Origin: Alcanivoracaceae bacterium
GTDB taxonomy: Bacteria > Pseudomonadota > Gammaproteobacteria > Pseudomonadales > Alcanivoracaceae
Assembly: GCA_029212745.1 (NCBI GenBank)
Contig: JARGOL010000009.1
Coordinates: 1 to 64,000, forward strand
Reading direction: 5' to 3'
Length of the DNA: 64,000 nt
Below, piece by piece: positions 16,810 through 26,448 of the stretch. The notes beneath the pieces were generated by a model. That model saw only the letters and a list, made by a program, of their open reading frames with translations. It did not search any database and was not told where the DNA came from. Numbering within the stretch: the first letter of the stretch is position 1; each line of letters starts with the position of its first letter. Both the position numbers and the translations under genes were made by a program.

Positions 16810-17952
16810 TCAGTCCTCCCGGGCAGAAACAAGCGCGCAGACTTTCCTGATAACGTCTTCCGGCATGTCAGGCCACAGGGGCAGGCGGAGCAGCGAGGCT
16901 GCCGCGCGCTCCGTGCATGGCAGTGCCTGCCCATCGTGATACTGCCGGCCCAGGGGCGACTGGTGCAGTGGCACATAATGCGGCGCAGCGGTTATGCCCG
17001 CCGCGGACAGTGTCTGCTGTAACCGGCTTCTGGCTCGCGAGTCGCTGGTGCGGATGGCGAACTGGTGCGCGTTGTGCGCGGCATAGGGTGGTACGGTCAT
17101 CAGTCTGTACCCGTCATGGGTGCCTGTGAGCAGTTGGTGATAGCTGTTCCAGGCAGCCAGGCGCGCGTCATGCCACTGTTGCGCGTACTCCAGTTGCGCG
17201 CTCAGGAATGCACTGACCAGCTCCGACGGGCCGCCGCCCGGGCTTGGTGCACGCCATTGATAGTGCGCGACCGCCTTTCGCTCGAAAGCCATGCGGTCAG
17301 TGCCTTTTTCACGCAGGTATTCAGCCCGGGGGACCAGGTCCGGCCTGTTGATCAGCAGGGCGCCGGCTTCCCCGGCGCCCACATTCTTGGTGCTGTGAAA
17401 AGAAAGCACGCCGATGTCACCCAGTGTGCCCAGCGGCACTTCCCTGTGATTTGCCAGTAATCCCTGGGCCGCGTCTTCGATGATGGCCAGCCCATGGTGG
17501 CGGGCCAGTGACAGGAGGGCATCCATGTCGGCCGCGACGCCGGCATAGTGAACCACGCAGATCGCCCGGGTGCGGCTGGAAATCTTCGCGGCCACAGCGT
17601 CCGGGTCGAGATTGAGCGTTTCCGGGTCAACATCGGCGAACACCGGCTGCGCGCCCACCAGGAGCACGGCATTGGCGGTGGACGGAAAGGTCCAGCTGGG
17701 CATGATGACTTCGTCGCCGGGGCGCAGCTCCAGCAACAACGCCGCCATGTGCAAGGCCTGGCTCGCGGAGCCGGTCAGCAATGCCCGCTGACATCCAAGC
17801 CGGGCCTGCAGCCAGTCTTCGCAGAGCCGGGTGAAGTGCCCGCCACCGCCCAGCCGGCCGCTCTCCACGGCGGCCCTGACACGGTCAAGGGCATGCGGGG
17901 CGACGGGCGGCTGGCTCAGGGGAACCGGCATGTCAGGAACCGATGCCGTCAC
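16810..17952 (-). CDS. wecE: dTDP-4-amino-4,6-dideoxygalactose transaminase (WecE/RffA)
   Basis: PLP sugar aminotransferase of the DegT/DnrJ/EryC1 family, 380 residues from GTG 17952, which sits 4 bases after the ppsR stop with AGGG upstream (an ATG at 17931 is the alternative). It aligns by eye along its length with E. coli WecE: GGGGHFTRLCEDWLQ, PGDEVIMPSWTF, VHYAGVAADMDALL, IEDAAQG and GDIGVLSFHSTKN, with the PLP lysine at Lys189. WecE converts dTDP-4-keto-6-deoxyglucose to the 4-amino sugar, later acetylated by WecD to dTDP-Fuc4NAc. Being directly behind ppsR is unexpected; co-transcription with ppsR is likely from the spacing. Confidence 0.9.
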   Translation of the reverse strand: MTASVPDMPVPLSQPPVAPHALDRVRAAVESGRLGGGGHFTRLCEDWLQARLGCQRALLTGSASQALHMAALLLELRPGDEVIMPSWTFPSTANAVLLVGAQPVFADVDPETLNLDPDAVAAKISSRTRAICVVHYAGVAADMDALLSLARHHGLAIIEDAAQGLLANHREVPLGTLGDIGVLSFHSTKNVGAGEAGALLINRPDLVPRAEYLREKGTDRMAFERKAVAHYQWRAPSPGGGPSELVSAFLSAQLEYAQQWHDARLAAWNSYHQLLTGTHDGYRLMTVPPYAAHNAHQFAIRTSDSRARSRLQQTLSAAGITAAPHYVPLHQSPLGRQYHDGQALPCTERAAASLLRLPLWPDMPEDVIRKVCALVSARED

Positions 17953-17956
17953 CGGA

Positions 17957-18778
17957 TCAGCCCTGCAACTTACGCTGAAGCCCGGTGCTGGCCATGATCC
18001 GCGTGGCAATTTCTTCCACAGACAGCTCGGTTGCATCCAGGTAGGGAATATTGTGCTTGTTGTAAATGGCCTCCAGGCCACGCACTTCAAGGTCGCACTG
18101 GCGCGCCGAGGCATACTTGCTGCCCGCCTTGCGCTCGCTGCGGATCGCTGACAGGCGGTCGGCGTTGATGGTCAGGCCGAAGATCTTGTCCTTGTAGGGC
18201 TGCAGGCTCTTTGGCAGGCGCAGGTCGTCGAAGTCATCTTCGGTGAGCGGGTAGTTGGCCGCGTTGAGGCCGAACTGCAGCGCCAGGTACAGGCAGGTTG
18301 GCGTCTTGCCGCTGCGCGATACGCCGGTGAGGATGATGTCGGCCTGGTCGTAGTGGCGGGTGCGGGCGCCGTCGTCGTTGTCCAGGGCGTAATGCACGGC
18401 GTTGATGCGAATGCGGTAGGCCTCGTGGTCCTTGATGGCATGGCTCTGGCCCACGGTATGACTGGAGCGCATGCCCAGCTCCGCCTCCAGTGGCGCCAGG
18501 AACACCGCAAACAGGTCGAGCACCAGGCCCTTGCAGCCGTTCAGGATGGTGCGGTGTTCTTCATCCACCAGCGTGCTGAACACGATCGGTTTGTCATGGC
18601 CGGCATCTACTATGCGGTTAATCTGGGCCACTGCCTCGTGGGTCTGCTCATTGGTCTGCACGTAGGGGAGGGTGACCTGGGCCCACTCCATGCCGGCAAA
18701 CTGGCTGATCATCGAATGCCCAAGGGTTTCTGCGGTGATGCCGGTGCCGTCGGAGACAAAGAAAGCCGTTCGTTTCAT
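17957..18778 (-). CDS. ppsR: PEP synthase regulatory kinase/pyrophosphorylase PpsR
   Basis: DUF299 family, 273 residues, the usual length. It inactivates PEP synthase by ADP-dependent phosphorylation of a threonine and reactivates it by Pi-dependent dephosphorylation. Visible marks: the N-terminal FFVSDGTGITAETLGHS, and the P-loop-like GVSRSGKTPTCLYLA (about 152-166). It is divergent from ppsA across 150 bases, the standard arrangement. The ATG start is unambiguous. Confidence 0.95.
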   Translation of the reverse strand: MKRTAFFVSDGTGITAETLGHSMISQFAGMEWAQVTLPYVQTNEQTHEAVAQINRIVDAGHDKPIVFSTLVDEEHRTILNGCKGLVLDLFAVFLAPLEAELGMRSSHTVGQSHAIKDHEAYRIRINAVHYALDNDDGARTRHYDQADIILTGVSRSGKTPTCLYLALQFGLNAANYPLTEDDFDDLRLPKSLQPYKDKIFGLTINADRLSAIRSERKAGSKYASARQCDLEVRGLEAIYNKHNIPYLDATELSVEEIATRIMASTGLQRKLQG

Positions 18779-18885
18779 GATTCAGCCTGGTTAAAAAGTG
18801 ACCAATTGGCGCCTGCATTGGGGTCAAAACGGGCAGGCAACGGACGCTCATTTTGAGTAGAATACGCCGGCAAACACAACCACCC

Positions 18886-18903
18886 GGGGCAACTATCTGC
18901 CCC
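18886..18903 (+). promoter_or_regulatory. Hairpin in the ppsA 5' leader
   Basis: GGGGCA pairs with TGCCCC around the 6-base loop ACTATC, 26 bases before the ppsA start. It may stabilise the leader or be a protein site. A -10-like TAGAAT lies at 18858-18863, without a convincing -35, so transcription may start near 18870 and include this hairpin. Confidence 0.4.
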
Positions 18904-18928
18904 AAGCGGACATGTAGGGAGTAAGACC

Positions 18929-21301
18929 TTGGCGGAGTACGTAGTCTGGTTCGACCATCTGGGCAAGGGCGATGTGGAGAAAGTCGGCGGCAAGAATGCC
19001 TCCCTTGGCGAAATGATCAGTAATCTGTCAGCCGCCGGGGTGAGCGTTCCGGGCGGTTTCGCCACCACGGCAGACGCCTACCGGGATTTCCTGGAAGCCA
19101 ATGGCCTGACGAAGAAGATCAACGATGCGCTCGCCGCCCTGGATGTGGACGACGTGGTCGCGCTGGCGAAGACCGGTGAGCAGATCCGCCAGTGGGTGGT
19201 GGACGCGCCGTTCCAGCCGGAGCTTGAGAAGGCCATTCGCGACGCCTTCGACACCCTCGCCGATGGCAATGGTGAGCTGCCGGTGGCGGTGCGCTCCTCG
19301 GCCACGGCAGAAGACCTGCCCGATGCCTCGTTTGCGGGCCAGCAGGAGACCTTCCTCAATATCCGCGGCGTGGACAACGTCCTGCAGGCGGTGAAAGAGG
19401 TGTTCGCGTCCCTGTTCAACGACCGCGCCATCAGTTACCGGGTGCACCAGGGGTTTGACCACGAGCTGGTGGCCCTGTCTGCCGGCATCCAGCGCATGGT
19501 CCGCTCGGAAACCGGTTCCGCCGGTGTCATGTTTACCCTGGATACTGAATCCGGTTTCCGCGACGTGGTATTCATCACTGCGTCTTATGGCCTTGGCGAA
19601 ATGGTAGTGCAGGGCGCGGTGAACCCGGACGAATTCTACGTCCACAAGAAGACCCTGCTGAACAAGAAACCATCCATCCTGCGCCGTACCCTGGGCAGCA
19701 AACTGCAGAAGATGATTTACGGCAGTGAAGCGGCCGCCGGCAAGTCGGTGGAAACCGTGTCCGTGGATGCGGCAGACCGGCTGCGTTTCTGTATTACTGA
19801 CGCGCACGTGGAAGAGCTGGCCAAGCAGGCCCTCACCATCGAGAAGCATTACGGTGCGCCCATGGACATCGAGTGGGCCCTGGATGGCGATGACGGCAAG
19901 CTGTACATCGTCCAGGCGCGCCCGGAGACGGTGAAGAGCCGCTCTGACGTGTCTGTGATGGAGCGCTACCTGCTCAAGCAGTCCGGCAAGGTGCTGGTGG
20001 AAGGCCGTGCCATTGGCCAGCGCATCGGTGCCGGTGTGGTCCGTATCGTCGACAACATCAAGCAGATGGAGAAGGTTCAGGATGGCGATGTCCTGGTCAC
20101 CGACATGACTGATCCCGACTGGGAGCCGGTGATGAAGCGGGCGGCGGCCATTGTCACCAACCGCGGCGGGCGTACCTGTCACGCCGCCATCATTGCCCGC
20201 GAGCTGGGTGTGCCGGCGATTGTCGGGTGTGGCGATGCCACCGAGATTCTCTCTGACGGCCAGGAAGTGACGGTTTCCTGTGCCGAAGGTGACACCGGCA
20301 ACATCTATGAGGGGCGTCTGGATTTCGATATCCAGCGCAACGACATCGAATCCATGCCCAAACTGCCGTTCAAGATCATGATGAACGTGGGCAACCCGGA
20401 CCGTGCCTTTGATTTCGCCACCCTGCCGAACCAGGGTGTGGGCCTGGCGCGCCTGGAGTTCATCATCAACCGCATGATTGGGGTGCACCCGAAGGCCTTG
20501 CTGAACTACGACAAGCTGCCGCGGGATGTGCAGCAGACCGTGGAGAAGCGCATCTCCGGGTACAGCGGCCCGGTGGAGTTTTACGTCGAGAAGCTGGTGG
20601 AGGGTATTTCCACCCTGGCCGCGGCGTTCCACCCGGAAAAGGTCATTGTGCGCCTGTCCGACTTCAAGTCGAACGAATACGCCAACCTGGTGGGCGGCAA
20701 GCTGTACGAGCCCGAGGAAGAGAACCCCATGCTGGGCTTCCGCGGTGCGTCGCGTTACATCAGCGAAAACTTCCGCGACTGCTTCGAGCTTGAGTGCCGT
20801 GCCATGCGCAAGGTGCGCGACGAGATGGGCTTCACCAATGTGGAAATCATGGTGCCGTTCGTGCGTACCGTGGGTGAGGCGGAGCAGGTCATTGACCTGC
20901 TGGCGAAGAACGGTCTCAAGCGTGGTGAAAACGGCCTGCGCGTGATCATGATGTGCGAGTTGCCCACCAATGCGCTGCTGGCCAGCGAGTTCGTCCAGCA
21001 CTTCGACGGCTTCTCCATCGGTTCCAACGACCTGACCCAGCTGACCCTGGGGCTGGACCGTGACTCCGGTATTGTCAGCCACCTGTTCGATGAGCGGGAC
21101 CCGGCGGTGAAAGCGCTGCTGAGCATGGCCATCCAGGCCTGCAACAAGGCCGACAAGTACATCGGCATCTGCGGCCAGGGGCCGTCCGACCATCCTGACC
21201 TGGCCAAGTGGCTGATGGAGCAGGGTATCGATACCGTCTCCCTGAACCCGGACTCGGTGCTGGATACCTGGTTCTACCTGGCGGAAAAGCACGGCCAGTA
21301 A
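18929..21301 (+). CDS. ppsA: Phosphoenolpyruvate synthase
   Basis: Converts pyruvate, ATP and water to PEP, AMP and Pi, feeding gluconeogenesis during growth on fatty acids or alkanes. Length 790 matches the family. Domains in order: N-terminal ATP-grasp PPDK domain ([11 protein letters not shown] at about 21-31, then [20 protein letters not shown]), the swivelling phosphohistidine domain with [15 protein letters not shown] (His418), and the C-terminal TIM barrel ending with [19 protein letters not shown] and [11 protein letters not shown] (catalytic Cys). It starts at TTG with TAGGGAG upstream; alternative starts would truncate the ATP-grasp domain. A strong terminator follows. Confidence 0.97.
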   Translation: MAEYVVWFDHLGKGDVEKVGGKNASLGEMISNLSAAGVSVPGGFATTADAYRDFLEANGLTKKINDALAALDVDDVVALAKTGEQIRQWVVDAPFQPELEKAIRDAFDTLADGNGELPVAVRSSATAEDLPDASFAGQQETFLNIRGVDNVLQAVKEVFASLFNDRAISYRVHQGFDHELVALSAGIQRMVRSETGSAGVMFTLDTESGFRDVVFITASYGLGEMVVQGAVNPDEFYVHKKTLLNKKPSILRRTLGSKLQKMIYGSEAAAGKSVETVSVDAADRLRFCITDAHVEELAKQALTIEKHYGAPMDIEWALDGDDGKLYIVQARPETVKSRSDVSVMERYLLKQSGKVLVEGRAIGQRIGAGVVRIVDNIKQMEKVQDGDVLVTDMTDPDWEPVMKRAAAIVTNRGGRTCHAAIIARELGVPAIVGCGDATEILSDGQEVTVSCAEGDTGNIYEGRLDFDIQRNDIESMPKLPFKIMMNVGNPDRAFDFATLPNQGVGLARLEFIINRMIGVHPKALLNYDKLPRDVQQTVEKRISGYSGPVEFYVEKLVEGISTLAAAFHPEKVIVRLSDFKSNEYANLVGGKLYEPEEENPMLGFRGASRYISENFRDCFELECRAMRKVRDEMGFTNVEIMVPFVRTVGEAEQVIDLLAKNGLKRGENGLRVIMMCELPTNALLASEFVQHFDGFSIGSNDLTQLTLGLDRDSGIVSHLFDERDPAVKALLSMAIQACNKADKYIGICGQGPSDHPDLAKWLMEQGIDTVSLNPDSVLDTWFYLAEKHGQ

Positions 21302-21324
21302 TTCGGGCGTTGTGACGGTAAGGA

Positions 21325-21351
21325 AAAGGCCGCCTTCGGGCGGCCTTTTTT
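21325..21351 (+). terminator. Intrinsic terminator of ppsA
   Basis: A 10-bp stem (AAAGGCCGCC at 21325-21334, partner GGCGGCCTTT at 21339-21348) with a TTCG loop and a following T-run, 23 bases after the ppsA stop. Confidence 0.92.
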
Positions 21352-21372
21352 GTTGGGGGCTGTGTGATCGGG

Positions 21373-21505
21373 CCCTCACCCCGGCCCTCTTCCAGAGGGA
21401 GAGGGGGCGCTCCAGATAAGAGGGTGCCATAAGCCCCTCTCCCTCTGGGAGAGGGGTTGGGGTGAGGGTGAGGGCTTTCCCTCCGGGAGAGGGCCGGGGT
21501 GAGGG
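21373..21505. repeat. Cluster of three REP-like repeats
   Basis: Three copies of the repeat seen at 14-48: an inverted one at 21373-21407, and direct ones at 21434-21468 and 21476-21505 (shorter). Each has a CCCTCTCCC/GGGAGAGGG palindrome and a GGGGTGAGGG tail. They fill the gap between the ppsA terminator and the Rieske gene (a 326-base gene-free stretch). Head-to-tail and inverted arrangement is typical of REP clusters. No transposase is nearby. Confidence 0.75.
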
Positions 21506-21627
21506 CTTTCCCATCGCCGGAGATCCCGGCATCCGGTAGCAGTCATACCGCCACACCGGTTGCCGCAGTGGGCGATTCGGTCCACCATCAGCCAAACCAC
21601 TGCCGGTCAAACCGCACGGAGCCCGCC

Positions 21628-21933
21628 ATGGCCTTTGTCCGCATCGCCCGACTCGATGAAATCCGCCCCGGTTTTCGCAGGGTGGTGCGTGCCGGCCGTG
21701 AGGAAATCCTGGCGCTGGAATGTGATGGTGATCTGCGACTGGTCAGCAACCGTTGCCCGCACCAGGGCTTTCCGCTGGCGCAGGGCGGCGTCAATGGCCA
21801 GTCCCTGGTCTGTCCGCGTCACGGCTTCCGTTTCAGTCTTGAGGATGGACGCTGCTTTCAGTCGGCCTGCCGGCTGGACCTGTTCGTGCCGGCCTATGAC
21901 GGGCAGTGGGTCGGGGTCGACCTGCGCGACTGA
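21628..21933 (+). CDS. Small Rieske [2Fe-2S] ferredoxin-like protein
   Basis: Stand-alone Rieske protein, 101 residues from the ATG at 21628 (GGAG upstream; the longer open frame lies over the repeat cluster). The cluster ligands are all present: Cys43-Pro-His45 and Cys62-Pro-Arg-His65. It lacks an oxygenase catalytic domain, so it may act as an electron carrier like nitrite-reductase-small-subunit or dioxygenase ferredoxins. No partner oxygenase is adjacent; the P450 at 26449 is 4.5 kb away. Its stop directly abuts the convergent transglycosylase stop. Confidence 0.88.
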   Translation: MAFVRIARLDEIRPGFRRVVRAGREEILALECDGDLRLVSNRCPHQGFPLAQGGVNGQSLVCPRHGFRFSLEDGRCFQSACRLDLFVPAYDGQWVGVDLRD

Positions 21934-22554
21934 TCAGCGCTGTGCCAGGGACTCGCCAAAATGTGGCCGGTAAGTGTTGAGCAGTTCGCTCACCTTGACC
22001 ACGTAACGCTGGGTTTCGGGGAATGGGGGAATGCCGCCGTGGCGGCGGACATTGCCTTCGCCGGCGTTGTAGGCGGCGAGGACATGGTCGAGGCGGTCAA
22101 ACTTGCCCATCAGGTAGCTGAGAAAGCGGGTGCCACCGAGGATGTTCTGGCGGGCGTCGAACGGCCGGTGTACGCGCAGGTAAGCCGCGGTTTCCGGCAT
22201 CAGCTGCATCAGCCCCTGGGCGCCGGCCCGGGACACGGCATGGGGGTCGAAATGGGATTCGGCGTGGATCACCGCCTTGATCAGCGCCGGGTCCACCTGG
22301 TAGGAGATCGCCGCATACTCGATGTCGGCGTCATACTGGTCACGGATCTTTGCAGTGAGCTTGCGCGGCGTGTAGTCCCAACCCTTGCGCACGGACAGCA
22401 GGGTGTAATCGCCGGGCACCCGGGCCTGGTCCCGGTCGGTGAACATGATGCTGCCGTCGGGGCCCTTGTAGGTGAAAATACGCTCACCGGCTGCCGGCGC
22501 GGTGGCCGTCAGCAATAGCAGCAGGCTGGCTGTGGCGGTGATCAGTCGACCCAT
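21934..22554 (-). CDS. Lytic transglycosylase with DUF4124-like N-terminus
   Basis: Periplasmic peptidoglycan lyase, 206 residues. A signal peptide (core 6-21) leads into a short DUF4124-like segment (IFTYKGPDGSIMFTDR), then the Slt/GEWL domain. The catalytic Glu99 sits in VIHAESHFDP, followed by the family motifs GAQGLMQLMPETA and LAAYNAGEGNVRRHGGIPPFPET. It cleaves the MurNAc-GlcNAc bond with anhydro-MurNAc formation. Single-gene unit, divergent from the glutamate-synthase-like gene. No lipobox, so likely soluble periplasmic. Confidence 0.92.
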   Translation of the reverse strand: MGRLITATASLLLLLTATAPAAGERIFTYKGPDGSIMFTDRDQARVPGDYTLLSVRKGWDYTPRKLTAKIRDQYDADIEYAAISYQVDPALIKAVIHAESHFDPHAVSRAGAQGLMQLMPETAAYLRVHRPFDARQNILGGTRFLSYLMGKFDRLDHVLAAYNAGEGNVRRHGGIPPFPETQRYVVKVSELLNTYRPHFGESLAQR

Positions 22555-22710
22555 GGGGCTATCGTGCCTCCCGAGGCTTTCTTTTTAGTGTCCGGCCGAC
22601 CATTATGACTTGAAAACAACCCGTTACGGAACCCTTTTCATCCCGCTTGTCAGGTCGTTAGTCTGTCAGTGAGGACCGCTCAGCGGGCACCACGCGTCAG
22701 GGAGAGCATT

Positions 22711-24294
22711 ATGCTCGGAGATAACATGTCAGCCTGGCTCGGCGCCATGAGCCAGATTTTCAGCGTCGGCGCGCTGCTGACGGCGCTGGCGCTGCTGCTT
22801 GTGGCGGCGGTTTTCTGGATTTATGACCGCTTTTTCCAGACCCGCCACGCCATTCGGCGCAATTACCCCCTGATCGGCCGGTTCCGCTACTTTTTCGAGC
22901 ATCTGGGCGAGTTTTTCCGCCAGTACTTCTTTGCCATGGACCGTGAGGAGCTGCCGTTCAACCGCGCCCAGCGCGCCTGGGTCTACCGCGCCTCCAAGGA
23001 CCTGTCCACCATGGTGCCGTTCGGTTCCACCAAGAGCATGCTGGATCCCGGGCGCATCATCTTCCTGAACGACCCGTATCCGTGCCTGGACAAGGATGAA
23101 GCGCCGACCATGCCGTTCATGATCGGCCCCAATGCCCGGCAACCCTATGTGGCGCACTCACTGCACAATATTTCCGGGATGAGTTATGGCGCCCTGTCGC
23201 GGGTGGCAGTGGAGGCACTGTCGTCCGGGGCCGCCATGGCTGGCTGCTGGATGAACACGGGCGAGGGCGGCCTGTCGGAGTTTCACCTCAAGGGCGGCTG
23301 CGACATCGTCTACCAGATCGGCACGGCCCGGTACGGGGTACGTGACCTGGAAGGCGAACTCAGCGACGAAAAGCTGGAACAGGTAGCGGCCCACACCCAG
23401 GTGAAAATGTTCGAGATCAAGCTCAGCCAGGGCGCCAAGCCGGGTAAAGGGGGAATCCTGCCGGCGGCCAAGGTGACGCCGGAAATTGCCCGCATCCGGG
23501 GCATTCCGGTGGGCCAGCCATCGGTGAGCCCGAATCGCCATCCGGACGTGAACAGCGCCGGCGACCTGCTTGACCTGATTCACCGGGTACGCGAAGTCAC
23601 CGGCAAGCCCACTGGCATCAAGATGGTAGTGGGCCGCTGGGAGTGGCTGGAGGATCTGTTTCTGGAAATCCACGCCCGCGGGATCGATTCAGCGCCGGAT
23701 TTCATTACCATCGACAGGGGCGACGGTGGTACCGGCGCCGCCCCCATGGCCCTGATGGACGATGTTGGTCTGCACCTGGCCGAAGCCCTGCCGTTGGTGG
23801 TGGACCTGCTCAACGGTTATGGCCTGCGCGAACGTATCCCCACCATTGCCTCCGGCAAGCTGATCACGCCGAACATGGTGGCCTGGGCGATCTGCATGGG
23901 CGCGGATTTCTGTGTTTCCGCGCGTGGCTACATGTTTTCCCTGGGCTGCATACAGGCCATGCAGTGTGACAAGAACACCTGTCCCACCGGCGTTACCACC
24001 CACAACCCGAAGTTGCAGCGTGGCCTTGTGCCCCGTGACAAGGCGCGCCGGGTGGCGGAATACAACCGTCACCTGATCAAGGAAGTGGAAGTGATCGCCC
24101 ATGCGTGCGGCGTCGAGGAGCCGCGCCAGCTGGTGCGCCGGCATGCCAAGATGGTTACCGGCAGTGCCAGTTCCACCGCGCTCGACCGGATCTGGCCGCC
24201 GGTACCGAAAGGCTTCTACCTGGAGCACGGCCGGCGTTCGGAGCTGGAGATGATGGCTGCCCGGGATGCGCATCGCCCGCCGTTGAAACCGTAA
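22711..24294 (+). CDS. FMN-binding glutamate synthase-domain protein, membrane-anchored
   Basis: Glutamate-synthase central/FMN domain protein, 527 residues from ATG 22711 (GGGAGAG upstream). One transmembrane helix at about 16-35 anchors it, with the FMN barrel behind. Family marks: NTGEGGLSEFHLKGG, SQGAKPGKGGILPAAKV, GDGGTGAAP and CIQAMQCDKNTCPTG, the last giving the C-x5-C-x4-C of the [3Fe-4S] site. It lacks the glutaminase domain of true GltB, so it is one of the stand-alone GltS-like proteins whose reaction is mostly unknown. It is followed by gorA after 58 bases; both may be in one unit. Confidence 0.88.
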   Translation: MLGDNMSAWLGAMSQIFSVGALLTALALLLVAAVFWIYDRFFQTRHAIRRNYPLIGRFRYFFEHLGEFFRQYFFAMDREELPFNRAQRAWVYRASKDLSTMVPFGSTKSMLDPGRIIFLNDPYPCLDKDEAPTMPFMIGPNARQPYVAHSLHNISGMSYGALSRVAVEALSSGAAMAGCWMNTGEGGLSEFHLKGGCDIVYQIGTARYGVRDLEGELSDEKLEQVAAHTQVKMFEIKLSQGAKPGKGGILPAAKVTPEIARIRGIPVGQPSVSPNRHPDVNSAGDLLDLIHRVREVTGKPTGIKMVVGRWEWLEDLFLEIHARGIDSAPDFITIDRGDGGTGAAPMALMDDVGLHLAEALPLVVDLLNGYGLRERIPTIASGKLITPNMVAWAICMGADFCVSARGYMFSLGCIQAMQCDKNTCPTGVTTHNPKLQRGLVPRDKARRVAEYNRHLIKEVEVIAHACGVEEPRQLVRRHAKMVTGSASSTALDRIWPPVPKGFYLEHGRRSELEMMAARDAHRPPLKP

Positions 24295-24352
24295 CAGCCC
24301 GGCCGCCCGCGCATCTGTTCGCCGTGAAGGCACCTGTCCACGAGGAGATTCC

Positions 24353-25714
24353 GTGACTGATTCATTTGACCTGGTTGTTATTGGCGCTGGCTCCGGCGGC
24401 GTGCGCGCAGCACGCATGTCCGCGTCCATGGGCGCACGGGTGGCCATTGTTGAAGGGCGCTTTTTTGGCGGCACCTGCGTCAATGTCGGCTGTGTGCCGA
24501 AAAAAATGTTCTCTTATGCCGCAGAGTTTCCGGAGCAGGTGGCGCTGGCCCGCGACTATGGCTTCGACTGGCAGACATCCCCGGTCAACTGGCCGCGCCT
24601 GAAGGCCAACAAGGACAAGGAAATTGCCCGCCTGAACGGCATCTACAGGCGCTTGCTGGACCAGGCCGGTGTCTCGGTCTACGAGGGCTATGCCCAGGTG
24701 CTGGGTGACGGGCAGGTGCGTGTCGGTGAGCAGGTATTGCAGGCTGAGCGTGTGCTTGTCGCGACCGGTGGTAAGCCTTTCCTGCCGGAAGTGCCGGGCA
24801 TCGAGCATGCCAGTATTTCCGATGACCTGTTCGAGCTGGAACAGTTGCCCGCCCGCGTGGCGGTGGTGGGCGGTGGCTATATTGCCTGCGAGTTCGCCTC
24901 CATTCTGGCGGGGCTGGGCTGTGCGGTGACACAACTGTATCGCGGCGAGCTGTTCCTGCGCGGCTTCGATGCGGACATTCGTGCCTTCATGGCCGAACAG
25001 ATGCCGCATAACGGGGTCAGGTTGCGTTTCAACACCGATGTGACCGCCATTCACCGTGCCGATGACGGGCTCCGTCTTGACCTGGATGACGGTGATTCGT
25101 TGGCGGTGGACCGGGTGTTCTATGCCACCGGGCGTGTGCCGAATGTGGACGGGCTGTTCGCCGGGCAAATGCCGGAAATGGCCATCAACGGCGCTTTGCT
25201 GGTGGATGATGATTACCAGACTTCGATGCCCGGCCTGTTTGCCATCGGCGATGTGATCGACCGGGTGCAGCTCACCCCGGTGGCGCTGGCCGAAGGCATG
25301 TGGCTGGCGCGGCAATGGTTTGCCAGTGAGAAACCGCGCCGGCCGGTGGAGTATGACTTCATTCCCACGGCAGTATTCAGCCATCCGAATGTCGGCACCG
25401 TTGGCCTGACCCAGGAAGAAGCCCTGGAAAAGCACGGATGCCTGCGCATATACCGGAGTGCGTTCAAGCCGCTCAGGTACAGTCTGGGGGAGCACTCCCA
25501 GCGCAGCCTGATGAAGCTGATTGTGGATGATGCCACCGATCAGGTGATTGGCCTGCACATGGCCGGGGAAGGTGCCGGCGAGATCACCCAGGGTTTTGCT
25601 GTTGCCATCCGGGCAGGTCTGACCAAGGACGACTTTGACGCCACCATCGGCATTCACCCGACATCGGCGGAGGAGTTTGTCACGCTGCGCGACGCTGAAA
25701 CCGTCTCTGCCTAG
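24353..25714 (+). CDS. gorA: Glutathione-disulfide reductase
   Basis: NADPH-dependent flavoprotein disulfide reductase, 453 residues. FAD motif VIGAGSGGVRAAR (about 9-21), redox-active Cys42 and Cys47 in GGTCVNVGCVPKK, NADPH-binding VAVVGGGYIACEFA, and the C-terminal His-Glu pair in GIHPTSAEEFVTL. The order and the GCVPKK motif favour glutathione reductase over lipoamide or mercury reductase. It starts with GTG behind GAGGAG. Its stop shares bases with the convergent glycosyltransferase stop (CTAG). Confidence 0.93.
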   Translation: MTDSFDLVVIGAGSGGVRAARMSASMGARVAIVEGRFFGGTCVNVGCVPKKMFSYAAEFPEQVALARDYGFDWQTSPVNWPRLKANKDKEIARLNGIYRRLLDQAGVSVYEGYAQVLGDGQVRVGEQVLQAERVLVATGGKPFLPEVPGIEHASISDDLFELEQLPARVAVVGGGYIACEFASILAGLGCAVTQLYRGELFLRGFDADIRAFMAEQMPHNGVRLRFNTDVTAIHRADDGLRLDLDDGDSLAVDRVFYATGRVPNVDGLFAGQMPEMAINGALLVDDDYQTSMPGLFAIGDVIDRVQLTPVALAEGMWLARQWFASEKPRRPVEYDFIPTAVFSHPNVGTVGLTQEEALEKHGCLRIYRSAFKPLRYSLGEHSQRSLMKLIVDDATDQVIGLHMAGEGAGEITQGFAVAIRAGLTKDDFDATIGIHPTSAEEFVTLRDAETVSA

Positions 25715-26406
25715 CTGCGCAGGCGCCAGGCGTCAGCCACCACCTGAATGGCCAGCCTGGCCAGGTGTGCGAGGGTGTAATGGGAGCGGTGGTCCGGTGG
25801 CAGCCGGACATCCACCGGCAGGCAGACGATGCGGTGGCGGAATTCCCGGTACAGGTACAGGCGCGGGTTACCCGGGTGGGCCATGGCCTGGGGCAGAGAG
25901 GCCAGCACGCGGGCAGACAGCAGCATCATCGGGCTTTGCAGGTCGGGCACCTGAAGCCCGGTGATACGCCGCAAAAGCATGTTGACCAGGCGCGAGCCCA
26001 GTCGCCGCAGGGGGCCGATGTCGGGCCGCTGCCGGCGTACGCAGTGGACGATGTCAGCCTGCCCGAGCGCTGCCACCAGCGCCTCGCCCCCGGCCAGGCA
26101 GCCATGCATGTCAGGGTCGATCAACAGTGTGGCCAGATGCCGGTGCACCAGCACCCCTTCAAGCATGGCAGCGAATTGGCCCACCGGTGTGTCATGGCGA
26201 AGCACCGTGGTATCCAGCGCCGGGTAGTTGCGGGTAAACGCGTTGGCCTGTTGCGCCGAGGCCCAGACACCGATGTCATCCACCACCACCACGCGCAACC
26301 TGAGAGCCAAGCTGGCCTGCATGTCCGTCAGTGCATCGAACAGCCGGGCGAGGTCATGGCGGGCCGTGGCCGTGGTGACAACAGCCAGTTCGGTCAGGGG
26401 TGTCAT
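25711..26406 (-). CDS. GT2-like glycosyltransferase without membrane domain
   Basis: Protein of 231 residues with the layout of dolichol-phosphate-mannose-synthase-like GT2 enzymes: VVVVDDIG (about 37-44, nucleotide binding), LLIDPDMHG (metal-binding DxD-like), and SRLVNMLLRRITGLQVPD with QSPMMLLSARVL, which resembles the acceptor region of that family. No C-terminal membrane anchor. The motifs are weaker than usual, so the donor may differ. It lies 42 bases downstream of the P450 on the same strand and probably shares its transcript, an unusual pairing. Confidence 0.65.
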   Translation of the reverse strand: MTPLTELAVVTTATARHDLARLFDALTDMQASLALRLRVVVVDDIGVWASAQQANAFTRNYPALDTTVLRHDTPVGQFAAMLEGVLVHRHLATLLIDPDMHGCLAGGEALVAALGQADIVHCVRRQRPDIGPLRRLGSRLVNMLLRRITGLQVPDLQSPMMLLSARVLASLPQAMAHPGNPRLYLYREFRHRIVCLPVDVRLPPDHRSHYTLAHLARLAIQVVADAWRLRS

Positions 26407-26448
26407 GCGGTGGACTCCAGGGGCTGCATCAGGGCTGCAGGCGGACCA

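Noticed and set aside
21373-21505. Possible CRISPR-like direct repeats
   Set aside because: Copies are inverted as well as direct, unequal in length and without regular spacers.
19028-21610. 860-residue open frame on the minus strand antisense to ppsA
   Set aside because: Shadow of the strongly conserved ppsA; no motif, and the high-GC codon bias of ppsA keeps the opposite frame open.
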